From positions 2,587,001 to 2,651,000 of the forward strand of contig CP071495.1 in the NCBI GenBank assembly GCA_017354895.1: a stretch of 64,000 bases of DNA, written 5' to 3'. How positions within the stretch are numbered: position 1 is the stretch's first letter; every line of letters starts with the position of its first letter. Shown piece after piece: positions 20,288-31,391 of the stretch. Source of the DNA: Podospora comata. Taxonomy: Eukaryota; Ascomycota; Sordariomycetes; Sordariales; Podosporaceae. The notes below the pieces were generated by a model that had not been told where the DNA came from, did no database searches, and saw nothing but the letters and a program-made list of their open reading frames with translations. The position numbers and the translations under genes are program-made.

Positions 20288-21992
20288 CTTGAACAGACTC
20301 TTTCTCTTTCTTCTCTGAAAATAGTGGTTGGCGTTTGAGTATGGGATAGGTTGGTTCTGCTGAAATCAAAGTTGAACTGTGATGTACAAAATGAGGTAAC
20401 CGTGTGACCTTTATATACACTTGTGTCCCAGTCACCCCCTCACGAAATGAGGAGACCACCTGCGGTTCAGACACGAGATCTGCTGCATCATCGAGGCTTT
20501 TTTCCTGCCTGCGAAGGGGGGGGGGGGCGGGAAAGTGCTGTCAGGGAAAAACGTATGATCTTTTCCTTTGTTACCAAACCGGGACTAACTACAGGGAGGT
20601 GGAAGGCCCTTTCCAGAATCAGACATAGTGGAAGGCTTGTTTCTGTGAGGCTGTAATGCATTGTTACCCTCCTCTTAACATCATGTCGTAGAAAAAAAGA
20701 CCGAGTGATCTCCGCCTGGAAGCTCCGTTGTTGTTGTTGTTGTTTTTACGAGGAAGCAAAACTGACTGGTGTTTATCCCCGGAAGATCACGCCTGCACCA
20801 AACGTCATGGAACCACAATTTTTATGTGTCTAAATCCTCTGCTACCCAAAACTGTTGATCAACTTGTCCTTAAAAGCCGTTATTTTGTCGAATTGAAACC
20901 TTTCCCCTCAAAAACTGAACCGTCAATCGCGGCAGTCAATATCCAAGTCCACGGACGCAGAAGGTGGTCTGATGTTCTGTCCATCTTGATGATAACCCCC
21001 CCCCCCCCTTCCCCTCGCAGCAAGCCTAGGCCGTTGTGACGTTCCACACAATGCAGTGTCATGCATGGAAGAAAGGCCTTCCGCTGCCCCGGAACCAAGC
21101 GATAGGGCGCTAGAACTACAGCCGCTGCTCGTGTAAGTCGACGCCACCACTGTAAACGGCCCGTTCCAAAACAAACCACATCATCATCGCTCCATAGTTC
21201 GGATCAAATTCTTAACTCTTATCACGATCACCATCACGTTGTCATTTAGTCCAGTACCGGATTTCAGTGTCCATCAGGCAGTCAAGACAGCAATCATCTC
21301 ATGTTCTGGATAGACTCCACCGATCAATCGAATCAACGGAGAGGGAGTCTACCTTATGATATGAAAGTCGGAGCCGGACCGCCCCGGACAAGGCCGGATA
21401 TATCGGATCCTCCTCCAAGAATTCTAGACCGGCCGGATTAAACCTTCCCATAATAAAGTATCACATCGACCAAACACACGATACATAAGAATCAGTCACT
21501 TTTCAAAACTTCCCCGCATCACCACCACCATCTAAAATCCCTTCCCAGCTTCCGCTTGAGCGAAGGAAGCATCACAAAATGCACTTCTATCCGAGGTTAT
21601 GTATGTCTAACATCGTGACGTCCCAACAGACCCCAAAAAGACACTTCCCCCGCATAAAGGATCACGACAAAACGTGGGGTTGAGCCGAAGCTAAACAGCC
21701 CTCAGATCGTCAAAAGATTGCCGAGCCGGGAACTCGGTAGTCTGGAAAGCAGCTGAGACTGCCCGGTCCATATCAAACGGCCTGGGGGTTGCGCTCGGGG
21801 GGCGGAGACGCCGGCTTGGCGGCCATCCCGAAAGCCGGGTTCCACCACTTCAAGGTCACTTGGTCTAAAAATCAACAAATAAATGAATAAAAAACATGTC
21901 TTTCCTATCTCTTTTGGGCGTCGCCGTCCCGCAGAAACGCAACCGCCCTCTCCAAAACATCGCTTGCTTTTACTACAAAAAAACATCATACT
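20288..21992. other. 1.7-kb intergenic region between ADH promoter and ARP3 3' end
   Basis: No gene is seen. It should hold the ADH promoter on the left and the ARP3 3' UTR on the right. Homopolymers are a 12-G run (20516-20527) and a 13-C run (20996-21008). A GTTGTTGTTGTTGTT run lies near 20728-20743. Confidence 0.55.
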
Positions 21993-23591
21993 CTAAGAGC
22001 CTGCAGGGCCACCCAACAGCGCAAATCTCCGAACAATACTTGGGCCATATTCTTGGTACTGTAAGACGGTTAGCCATCATTGCTCGACATATATGGTCAG
22101 TATGAGGGACACATACCTCCGCCTTGGTGTGGCAGTAGGACCGGAACTCAGGTGTTTGACCAAGCAAACTGCCACCAAACCAGGGGCCGTGCCTTTGTCG
22201 CTTGTGCGTGATGACTTGGACATCAAGACCACCGCTCTTGGCTCCACCGCTGCGAGCCTCGCTGGCCCGAATTCTGGCATCCACCAACTGCTTGATATCA
22301 CGCTGTAATCTGCGACCAAAGTCCTTGTAGAGTGTGCTACCACCAGAGAGCACAATGTTCTTGTAGAGACCGCGGCGCACATCGATAGGGGATGACTGGA
22401 TGACTCCATCCACCACCACGGGAAGGGGAGTCAAAAAGTCGGACGAGTAGATTTCGGGGTTGAAGAAGATTTCAGGAGCAAGGAAGCGCTCGTAACCAAC
22501 ATCGACAGTCGCTTGGCGACCGCCGGGGTGCGCAACAACATGCTCCATGAAGCGACTGCGGTCACGATCGAAGCGGTCAAACTCCTTGACAATGTCGGGG
22601 CACACATAGCAGTACTGCTCCTTGATCTCCTGCGCCGTCTTGAGCGACGAGTCGGGCTCGCCGCGGTCTCTCAGGAGTGACTGGACAAAGTAGGTGATGT
22701 CGCGTCCAGCAATGGGAATAGACTTGATCGATGATCCAATAACATAGCCCTCGGCCACGGGGATGACGTGGGTGACACCGTCACCCGAGTCAATAACAGT
22801 ACCGGTCAGGGATCGGTCGGTGACCTTGGATGAGGTCCAGGAGGCAGCAAGAGCCAACACGGCCTGAACGGCAATATATAGACCGGCGCAGTTGAAAGAC
22901 TCGAAGAAAATCTCGGCCGTGTTTTCACGATTTTCGGGGGGGTTCAGGGGTGGTTCGGTGAGGAGGAAGTGATGATCCTCAGGCTCGACCCTCAAATATT
23001 TAAAGATGGAGTTGGACCAGAATCTCTCCATGTGATCCTGGGTATCCTCGTATTAGCATTGTGCTTCCTCTTCCAACCCGATGCGACTAGACCCACCCAG
23101 TTCTCTATTTGACCGTGTCGGATTGGGTAGTGCAGCCCGTAACCGGGGCCAGAAGAGGCGGCGATGGCTTCGTCGCCAATAAAGTAATCGAGGTCCTCAG
23201 TGCCGCGCTTGGCCGAGAGATGGCCGGTCGGACCAGCACCGCCGGTGAGGAAAGAGGGCTTGTTCGCTACGGCCGGACGGCCAGAGCCAGACCCGGCGCT
23301 ACCGGCAGCGGCCTTGGTCGCGATGGCGGTCGGGAAAACGAAGGACGGGGAATCATTGCCGGCAAAACCTGGGCAGAGCCGGTCAGATGTTGTTTACGAG
23401 AAGAATGTTACCGGTCGATACCCGAAGCTACGAACCTAACTTGGAGAAGCCAGTGCCGCTGCGCACATGATGTTAGTGACGACGACCTTCAAGCTGGGAG
23501 CTGGCTGCTACCTGGACTGGGAAGAGCGGGGCTTGATTTAAGGGGCTGCGACGTACTTGTCCATGACAACGGCCGGCGTTTGGTTTGCCAT
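21993..23591 (-). CDS. arp3: Actin-related protein 3 of the Arp2/3 complex
   Basis: Five coding exons, 23591-23557, 23458-23436, 23368-23097, 23037-22117 and 22058-21993, encode 438 residues. ARP3 pairs with ARP2 in the seven-subunit complex that nucleates branched actin at endocytic patches and hyphal tips. The N-terminus [20 protein letters not shown] runs across exons 1 and 2 and carries the actin-fold phosphate loop. A Gly/Ser/Ala-rich insert lies near residues 35-50. [20 protein letters not shown] is the second phosphate loop and [14 protein letters not shown] the adenosine segment. The last exon adds [20 protein letters not shown]. Exon 2 is only 23 nt. The donor after exon 2 is GTTCGT. 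It is divergent from the taspase-like gene. Confidence 0.95.
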
Positions 23592-24733
23592 GTTTGCGAT
23601 GGGGTTGCGGCCGAATGCAGCTCGTGTGTTGAAGAATCAAGTGTTGCTTTGCGGAACGGGAATGGGAATTGGGGGATCGTGAGCCGGACGTCGAAGGTGG
23701 CAGGCAGTCGGCGCCCAGTGGAGGTTGGAGGTCCAAGATTACGTCTCGCCAGCAGCGAGCTCCATCCATGTTGCGGTGGCTCTGCGGCTGTGCGCCAAGA
23801 GAGAGCCCCGCCAGACTATGGCGGTCAACAGAAGCTCTTGTGACAAAACCTCTCTGGCTCTCTTTCCCCTCAACATTTAACTGCAGTGTCACTCTCACCT
23901 TCTGGGCAATGGTCTCGAATGTCTAGCCAAGAGCTTCAAGATATTGTTAGAAGATGGCAGGTCCAAGTTCCCGAGCCTTGTTTTCATGGCATGGCTTTCA
24001 GAGGTCATCTTAAAGGATCCTCGTCTCAATGTCAATCAATCATGATTCGTTGTGGTTGCAGTCCCCAACATCCGCCAGGTCGGCTCCAAATCCAAAAAGC
24101 TCCGCAGTAAACATTTGGCAAGCACCATGAAGCTCTCACCGTCCACATAACCCAAGAAGCAACCACCACCCCAGGAAACCACCACCCCAGGAAACCACCA
24201 CCCCAGGAAACCACCTTCCTCCCGCCATCTGCACACGCTGACGTAGATCCGAAGATGCCCGGGAATCCGTGATTTGGTCAACTCTTGGAAATCACCAACT
24301 ACTGCATCTTCTTCGTCCATCAACCGTCCACCTCAAAACACCTCCTTTCCGCTGTCCTGAGTTTGTCCCAAACCACCGGCAAACCAAACCAAATTTGTTT
24401 ATCACAGCACCCTTATACAGCATCGTTTGTGTACATTGCCTATCGTCCCACTAAAGACCGAACCTTCCCGTCTCCATCCATCGTCGCGCCCCTGGCCCGC
24501 TCACGATCACCGTCCTGCCTCTTGTTCACCCTCACATGTATCCATGACAGGACTTTAGCGTCGCCACACGTCCTCTTTACCACGGACTACAATCCCCCCC
24601 GTTTTGACTTTCCACCTCGCCTCTGCTCGCACGCCGGTCCTAAATCCTACGTCAATCAACACGCCCTGTCGGGTCGCCATATCTCGCAGAACCCGTGGTA
24701 TAAGGGGGGTGGGGGCCTTTACGTCTCGCGACG
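23592..24733. other. Divergent promoter region between ARP3 and the taspase-like gene
   Basis: 1.14 kb with no gene seen. It contains three tandem copies of a 16-bp unit at 24161-24207 and C-rich leader sequence before 24734. Confidence 0.55.
24161..24207. repeat. Three tandem copies of a 16-bp unit (AAACCACCACCCCAGG)
   Basis: Copies lie at 24161-24175 (one A short), 24176-24191 and 24192-24207, followed by a partial AAACCACC. The full copies are identical. It lies between two divergent promoters. Confidence 0.9.
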
Positions 24734-26571
24734 ATGCAACGCAGCTCAAGTAGCCCCGAACTCTCACCAATATCCTCTGGAGATGGGGCTGCCGACCGGG
24801 TCTGGAGGAGGAAACAGCCCCAGCCGGTTGCTGCGATCTTTATCCATGCTGGTGCCGGTTACCACAGCGTTGCCAATGAACATGTGCATCTCAGTGCATG
24901 TAGCGAGTAAGCCCTGTTCGTCCTCGGTCTATGCTCTCACATAGCAGATATACTGATTGTCGAGCATAGAGCGGCCAAGCTGGGCATGAGCTTTCTGAGA
25001 GCTGGTGCTTCTGCTACCCAAGCCGTGGAAGCTGCTATCAAATACCTCGAGGACAGGGAAATCACCAATGCTGGCTTCGGCAGCAACTTGACCATGGACG
25101 GCATTGTCGAGTGTGATGCGACTGTGGTAGACCACTTGGGAAGAAGCGGTGCCTGCGGTGCCGTTCCTGGTATGATGTGCTCACATAGCTACCACGGGAG
25201 ACTTGAACTAACTCGACGATAGGAGTGCGAAATCCTATATCTCTAGCCAAGCTGATTCTTGACGCAAGCAGTCGTCCTCTGTCACTCCGTCGAGTTCCAC
25301 CAAACATCCTTGTTGGAGAGGGTGCCAGAGAGTTCGGGATAGAACATGGCATGCCCCAAGTCCCCAACGAGCAACTGGTTTCGAAGAATGCCAAGGACAG
25401 ATATCTCCGCTGGAACGAGGACCTAAAACGGGCAGAAGCCAAACTGCACCCCTCGAATCATTTTTCTGGCAGGACTGCTGAAAAGTCCAGCGCTGGAGAC
25501 TACGAACAGGCCGCCGACCCTGCTGGGCAGTCGTCGGGGCGAGATCACACCAATGCAATCTTGACGGGAACTTGGAATGAAGGTCAACCTGACTCCCCTC
25601 ATATCCCCGGCACGCCCTTGGGAGAGAATGGATCACCGGCAGGCACTGCGGTTACCACTGCGCGGTCGACTCCCAGCAGCTCGTCCAGGTCCTCATCGTA
25701 CACCCTGCGAACCCCAAATCCTTTGAGCTACGTCAGTGCCGCCTTTCAAGGGCGCTCGAGGCCATCTCAAAAGCGGCCCAAAGTACGGAAAAGCGTGAGT
25801 GATGATGCCGCTGCCTTCCTCACGCCGCTCACAGGGACGAACAAAGCACCATCCCCGGCCGCTTCGGCACACGACGGTTCGGTAAGCACTGCGGAGAGCG
25901 ATAGAGGCGATATCTCTGACGACGGAGAGAAAAAAGAAGAGGAGAAACAGCCTCTGCCAATTCTTGCTGGCACCAAACGTAGCCGAGAATTCGGTAGCGG
26001 CGATGAGGATTTCGTAACAGACACGGTCGGCGCCATCGCCATTGATAACAGGGGTCACATTGCAGCAGGATCTTCTTCTGGGGGTATTGGAATGAAGCAT
26101 CGCGGCCGAATTGGGCCTGCTGCCCTCGTCGGCATTGGTACCGCTGTTGTGCCGGAGGACCCCGAAGACGAAATGGCGACCTCGGTAGCTGCTGTCACCA
26201 GCGGGACAGGCGAACACATGGCCACGTGCATTGCCTCTGCCAAGTGTGCTGAGCGTCTGTTTCACTGTACCCGGCGCGGACCTAGTGGCCAAGATATTGA
26301 AGAGCTGGATGAGTCTGCCCTGATGGAATCCTTCATTGTCAACGACTTTATGGGGCATCCTGGAGTGCGGAACCAGCCCTCGGCTGGAGCGATTGGGGTC
26401 ATGGCTGTCAAGAAGGACCTGTCGGGAATTTCCTTTTATTTCGCGCACAATACCGACTCATTTGCCTTGTCGGCGATGGCGGCGACAGACCAACAACCAA
26501 CATGTACGATGTCCCGGCTGAGTAAAGCTCATGGGGTGGCGCAGGGTGCGAGGAGGATGAGGTATGACTGA
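24734..26571 (+). CDS. Taspase-like threonine aspartase (N-terminal nucleophile, asparaginase-2 family)
   Basis: Exons 24734-24906, 24970-25169 and 25223-26571 give 573 residues. The family autocleaves before a Thr that becomes the catalytic nucleophile; animal Taspase1 then cuts proteins after Asp. The N-terminal strand IFIHAGAGYHS and TNAGFGSNLTMDGIVECDA match the family alpha subunit. The first join, ACSE/AAKLGMSFLRAGASA, uses acceptor GAGCATAG and keeps frame. The predicted nucleophile is Thr392 in FVTDTVGAIAIDNRG, so the Asp-Thr cleavage site is present. AAGSSSGGIGMKHRGRIG then follows, with GIG at the usual place. Between alpha and nucleophile lies a Ser/acidic/basic insert (about 190-385) with SQKRPKVRK. 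That makes the protein about 150 residues longer than the animal enzyme. The target is unknown. Confidence 0.82.
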
Positions 26572-27112
26572 CTGGGGAGTTTTCGTTTGCATAAACGCAA
26601 GAAGCTGTTGTCGAGATGGAAGAGGGTACCTATTTTCCATTCCCGTTGGAAAGGCATAGCATAGATAAATCATGGCGATGGATGGGATACGGTAGCTAGA
26701 CTGTCATTGCAAGGGCGGTCATGTCCAGAGAGTCTTGTAGACAGGAGGCTTTAAAATAAAAGGATATCCAAGCTCTTTCAGTTTTGGATTGTGCAGGTGA
26801 TACTCCGTGACGACATTCATTCAGTACTCCCTACATAACTCGCCATCGTTAAATACCTGCAAGCCAACAAACAACCACGGCTCATACTAGTACAACAGAT
26901 ACATAAAGAACACATCTTGGTCCCCTTTCTTATTTAGACCAGGTCTGCCCCTTCCAGCTCTTGAGATTATCGAGAAAAAGAATAAGCCGAAATAACGACA
27001 CACCCTGCTACAACCAAGTCTACCTATGCTCTGTTTGTATTTTCATCTCATGATAATACACACCTTTGCTTTCCAAATTTTTTTTTAAAAAAAAATTATT
27101 ACCACCGTCCCA
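26572..27112. other. Convergent 3' region between the taspase-like and ABCD genes
   Basis: 541 nt, AT-rich with an A/T run at 27077-27097. It presumably holds both 3' UTRs; no gene is seen. Confidence 0.55.
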
Positions 27113-29370
27113 CTAAAGCTCACTCAACTCCCTCACCCTCCTCTCCAACTCGGGCACCTGCCTCAGCAGCACCTCCAAATCCTCCTTCTCATCCTCCAGC
27201 TTCATTCTTTTGTCCGCATCCAGCCTCGTAAAGACAAAGTGCCCCTGCCCGTCAAACTGCAAAATGTGCGTGTGGTACTTCCACAAGCTTCTCCGATGAC
27301 TTACCGTCATGAGCGTGATCCCCAGCGCCTTGGCATTGTCGTACATGATCTTTTCCGTGTCGAGCGTCACTGAGCTGGTACACTCATCCAAAATGGCATA
27401 TTTAGGGCGGTGGTAAAACAGCCTGGCCATTGCCACCCTCTGCTGTAGCCCGCCAGACAAGACGTCGCGCCACTCGGCTTCCGCGTCCCAGCCTTCGGGG
27501 TAGAGGTCGATCAGGTGTTCCAGAGATAGAATTTTCAGGATGGACAAGAGATCGGAGTCGGTCACGCCTTTGGAGCGCATGGTGCGGAGGCCGTCGGGGT
27601 AGATGATTTGTTGGCGGAGGGAGCCGCGGGAGAGGTAAGGGCGTTGGGGGATGTAAAAGATGTCTGTGAAGGGGGGTTTGTGGACTGTCCCGCCGTATAC
27701 GGGCCATAACCCGCCGAGGATGCGGAAGAGGGAGGATTTGCCGCAGCCGTTGGGGCCGACGACCAACAGGTGGTCGCCCGGGGTGAGTTTGAAGGTTAGG
27801 GCTGGGACGAGGACGTCGCCGTTGGGGGAGATGATGGGTCTGAAAAGGTTAGTGGGGGGGACGAAAAGAAAAGGAGGTGGGAGGTGGGGGGGACTTACAC
27901 ATCGATAAACTCAATGTTGCTGCTCTCAACAACCTTGCCTCTTCCCTTGAGGACAGCCTCGTTGTTTTCGGTGCCCGAGCTAGACACAAGCTTCTTCTCA
28001 AAGTGCCCCGCCTGAATATCATCCATGACTTCCAACAGCGACGACACACGGGAGGTGTAACCCGCCAACTCCATGATTTCCCTGTAGGAGAACATGATGC
28101 GCCCAAAGGCATCCGACGCCGACAGCAACATGCGACGGTTGGTCACAAAGGTCTCAGTCCTGTCACCCATGTTCATCGTCACTTGGCCAGGGAGCTTCAC
28201 AAAGACAGGAACACTGCACAGCAGCAACCCGAGCGCGCCCCAAAAGTACTTGATGACAAAGTCCTCCATGAAGCCGTGGTAGAACCGGCGACGGAGAATG
28301 TAGTTGACGTGCTTGATGAGGGTGAAGTAGCCCTTGTCGAGGGTGTCCTTTTCGGCTTCGTGACCGGCGTACAGGGCGACTTCCTCGCTGTGGTCTATTA
28401 ATCTCGAGTGCTGGAAGCGGAACTCGCCTTCGAGTCTGGCTTCGTCGGCCACGTATTTCCCGAATGGGGGTGTCAACGCACGCATGACGTGCGCTGAGAG
28501 CTGGACGAGAAGAGACATAAAGACGACGCCTTCTCCGCCGACAGATTTCGAGAGGGAGAATGTGTAGATTGTCTGGTCGTGTCAGTCATGTTTACTTTGT
28601 ATGCAGGCAAATAGGGGGCATACCATGTCGAGAAGGGGCTTGGCCAAGTTGCTGTACAGCTCGGCCAAACTATTCGAGAACTTGGCCACATCGACAGCAA
28701 TAAGCTGATCTGGGTTCTTGATCCGATCATCAAGCGCAGAAATACCATAAAAGGTCAGCTGCGAGAGGTACTTGTCATGGATGAACTGCGTCAAGCGTGT
28801 CCTATACCGCAGCGAAAGCTCAGCTTGATGGTATGACAACATCGAGTTGGTAAACGTCGCCGGTACAGCAATCAACATCCACCACACAATGCGCATCAAG
28901 AACTCTCTTCCGTTGCCCTTCACCAGAGCCTTGACGATCGCACCATCCATCGCCGCGACCTTCAAGCTGATGAGCGTCCGCATCACCAAGAAGAAACTGT
29001 GGCTGATCAACAGCCTCGTCTCCTTGCTCCTCCATCCTGGCACCACAATCTTCAACAACCTTAGCAACGAGCGGAAGAACTCCCGGTTCAATTCCACCTT
29101 CTTCTTCTTTGTCACCTCTCCATCTGCAGTCGATGTTGTACCAGACTTCTCGGCGCGCTTTGTCGCCTCTCGTACCGAGGCAGCCTTTTGCTCCTGGATA
29201 GCATGTCGCACCCTGTTTATGAGGGCGACAAAGAGTGTGATGTAGACGGCGCGAGATATACGGGTGCGGTTTTGGAGGTACATGGACGTCAACTGGCTAA
29301 CGATGCCACGAATTGTTCGGTCTCGGGCGGCCGCGCTATTGGCGCTCGGCTTCGACATTGTCGGCGCCAT
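27113..29370 (-). CDS. Peroxisomal ABC half-transporter, ABCD/ALD family (PXA2-like)
   Basis: Exons 29370-28624, 28572-27899 and 27839-27113 encode 715 residues. ABCD half-transporters dimerise in the peroxisomal membrane and import long-chain acyl-CoA for beta-oxidation. A membrane domain precedes one nucleotide-binding domain. EAA-like family sequence is visible as [18 protein letters not shown] and [19 protein letters not shown]. Walker A is [11 protein letters not shown], the signature [15 protein letters not shown], Walker [12 protein letters not shown] and the switch histidine TVSHRRS. The C-terminus has a short Glu/Leu coiled coil. The start is set at [10 protein letters not shown] because the upstream in-frame ATG at 29460 adds a Pro-rich extension unlike the family. 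Resemblance to PXA2 rather than PXA1 is my judgement. It is divergent from the membrane protein gene at 30013. Confidence 0.9.
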
Positions 29371-30012
29371 TTCGGGCGACGGCGACGGTGGTGGGAAGGC
29401 AGGAGTAAGGAGGTCGGGAATAACAATCACGAGTGCGCTGTGGCGGTCATTGGGGATCAAAGGGGGGGTGTTCTATAAGCCAGCCGTTGGGAGGGGGGAC
29501 TTGATTGAAGGAGAACAAAAGACGCGAGTGTGTCTCAGGAACGGACTCGACTTGTAGGTCTCGTAGGTAATCCTCAAACCGCGTCGGGTATTTTCGAACA
29601 GACTCTTGTGATTATTTAGCAATGGTGGTCAAACCCGAGAGACGAAACTCTCTGATGTTCACGGGCTTTTGCTTGTGGTTCTTGGTCTGGCGCTATCCTC
29701 GTGCTGGCGCGGGTCCATTTTCCTCGGTCCTTGCGTCACCCACTTGCTGGAACGGGCAGGCAGTCCGGGTTATGCTGGCGAGTGGTCGCTGAGAACCGGC
29801 ATGTGATTCTCTATTCCGTCTTTATGATTGGCTGTTTGAACCCCCACACTTCTTGGTTTGGCTCAAAACCCGGGGAAGAAGAAACTGGGGTAAATAAAAA
29901 AATGGACCCGCCCTCGTTTAACCGCAACTCTCCAGAAACACGTGCTCTCCGGCAACCCTGACCCGGCAGTCGTCTCATCAAGCACTTACACCACCATGAG
30001 ACTTGTCCAAAA
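29371..30012. promoter_or_regulatory. Divergent promoter region, ABCD transporter / membrane protein
   Basis: 642 nt with no gene. CCTCGG, the core bound by FarA/CTF1-type fatty-acid regulators in filamentous fungi, occurs at 29722-29727, 352 nt before the ABCD start. CACGTG lies at 29939-29944. A short uORF begins at 29996. Use of these sites is inferred. Confidence 0.4.
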
Positions 30013-30016
30013 ATGA
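29996..30016 (+). other. Six-codon uORF whose TGA overlaps the next ATG
   Basis: The frame ATG AGA CTT GTC CAA AAA TGA encodes MRLVQK. Its TGA (30014-30016) overlaps the main ATG (30013-30015) as ATGA. The uORF start context CACCATGA is strong, so translation of the main frame would need leaky scanning or termination-reinitiation. Confidence 0.6.
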
Positions 30017-30790
30017 AGCCATTCACACTCCTTCTCACCACCTTCTCTCTTTTTGTCTCTCCCATCTCGGCAAACACAGAGAAGACGATATTCATTGCTC
30101 CTCCAGCTGTCGACCTCCCAATCAGCGACCAAACCATCACCACCATCCTCACTTCTCTCAACCGCCTCACCCCCCTCCCCACCAACCAATCCACCCTCCG
30201 CACCCTCATCCCGGTATCCTTCCCCACAACCTCCCACCCAACCGGGACAGAATCATGGTACCTCCTCCACGACCTCACCCCCGCCCAACGCTACGAAGTG
30301 CGAATCTGCTGGGCAGCGACTGTAATCCCCCCACCCCTTATCCCCCCTTACATCCCCCCTCACTCACTAACAAAGCCACCAGCAACCAACCTCCTTCGAC
30401 CTTCAAACCTTCCCCATCACCGAGATCCCCTCTCTCCCCTCCTTAACCTCCTACCTTAATCCCTTATCCCCATCATCATCACCCCCCAAGGACTTAAACA
30501 ACCCCCCTACTCGGTCCTCCCTCCTCCTCCTCCGCCTCTTCGCCAAAGCAGACTTCTACACGACCAACCAAACCCTCATGTCCAACCCACCCCCCGTAGC
30601 AGCAGACCTCATCCTCGACCCCTTCCACCTCAACCTCCTCCCCCGCTCGCTAGCCCCAACAGCAGGGTACATCATCCTGGTAGCCATAACAAGCTGGTTC
30701 CTAGCACGAGGCGTGAGCAGGGCTCTTTCGTCGCTCATCATCGACAGCAACGACCGTCAACTCACCAAGGACGAAAAAAAGACACAGTGA
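30013..30790 (+). CDS. Unrecognised type I single-pass membrane protein of the secretory pathway
   Basis: Exons 30013-30321 and 30383-30790 give 238 residues. The intron (GTAATC...CCACCAG) joins ICWAAT to QPTSFDL in frame. A cleavable signal peptide is visible (MKPFTLLLTTFSLFVSPISA). A lumenal domain follows, with ESWYLLHDLTPAQRYEVRIC reminiscent of a fibronectin type III strand pattern, then a Pro/Ser-rich linker. A single transmembrane helix (AGYIILVAITSWFLARG, about 200-220) precedes a short polar tail ending TKDEKKTQ. N-glycosylation sequons (NQS, NQT) lie in the predicted lumenal part. I do not recognise a named family; an ER function is inferred only from topology. A short uORF precedes it. 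Confidence 0.75.
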
Positions 30791-31391
30791 TTGTTTGTGT
30801 CCAGTACTGTCTACACGTAAAAACAAGACACATAGTTAACCCACCCTAATGTTAATTCAATTTCTACCACCACAAAAGAAAAACCATAACATCTCGTCAT
30901 CATACATCTTCGAACTTCGTATCCGGTCTTGACGGACTCACTCAACACAGACACCTCAACCCGACTGAAGTACCTATCCTCTACCATCAAAAAGCCATAC
31001 ACAAATACCCTACATACCTCCCAAACCACTTTGCCAAAATATATATACCCCAAATCAATCATCTACAAAACAGATCATACAACCAAAGCCAACCACACCG
31101 ACATGGAAAAAAAAATTGGCAAACGAAACAAAAGGCAAAACATTACGCTATGATAACATTCAAAAATCTAAGAGTTCTTTGATATAAACAAGAGCAAAGA
31201 GTCATGTAAATAGTCTCGGTTTCTTGCTTTTCCCACCTCCTCATTAGAATCCTCATCACTCTTCGTCTCCTTTTCCAGTTACCAAAGGGCCGCCCCTTCT
31301 ACCGTGTCAGCCCCTGAGTTCACCAAGGAAAAAAAAAGATTCTTATCACGGCTTACCAGCAAGACTCTGCGTTTCGACACACATCTCCGCC
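30791..31391. other. Convergent 3' region before the WW-domain gene
   Basis: 601 nt, AT-rich with several A runs, presumably the 3' UTRs of both flanking genes. No gene is seen. Confidence 0.55.

Noticed and set aside
29371-29460. Upstream start for the ABCD transporter (ATG at 29460)
   Set aside because: It would add a 30-residue Pro/Ser-rich leader not typical of the family. The downstream [10 protein letters not shown] start fits better.
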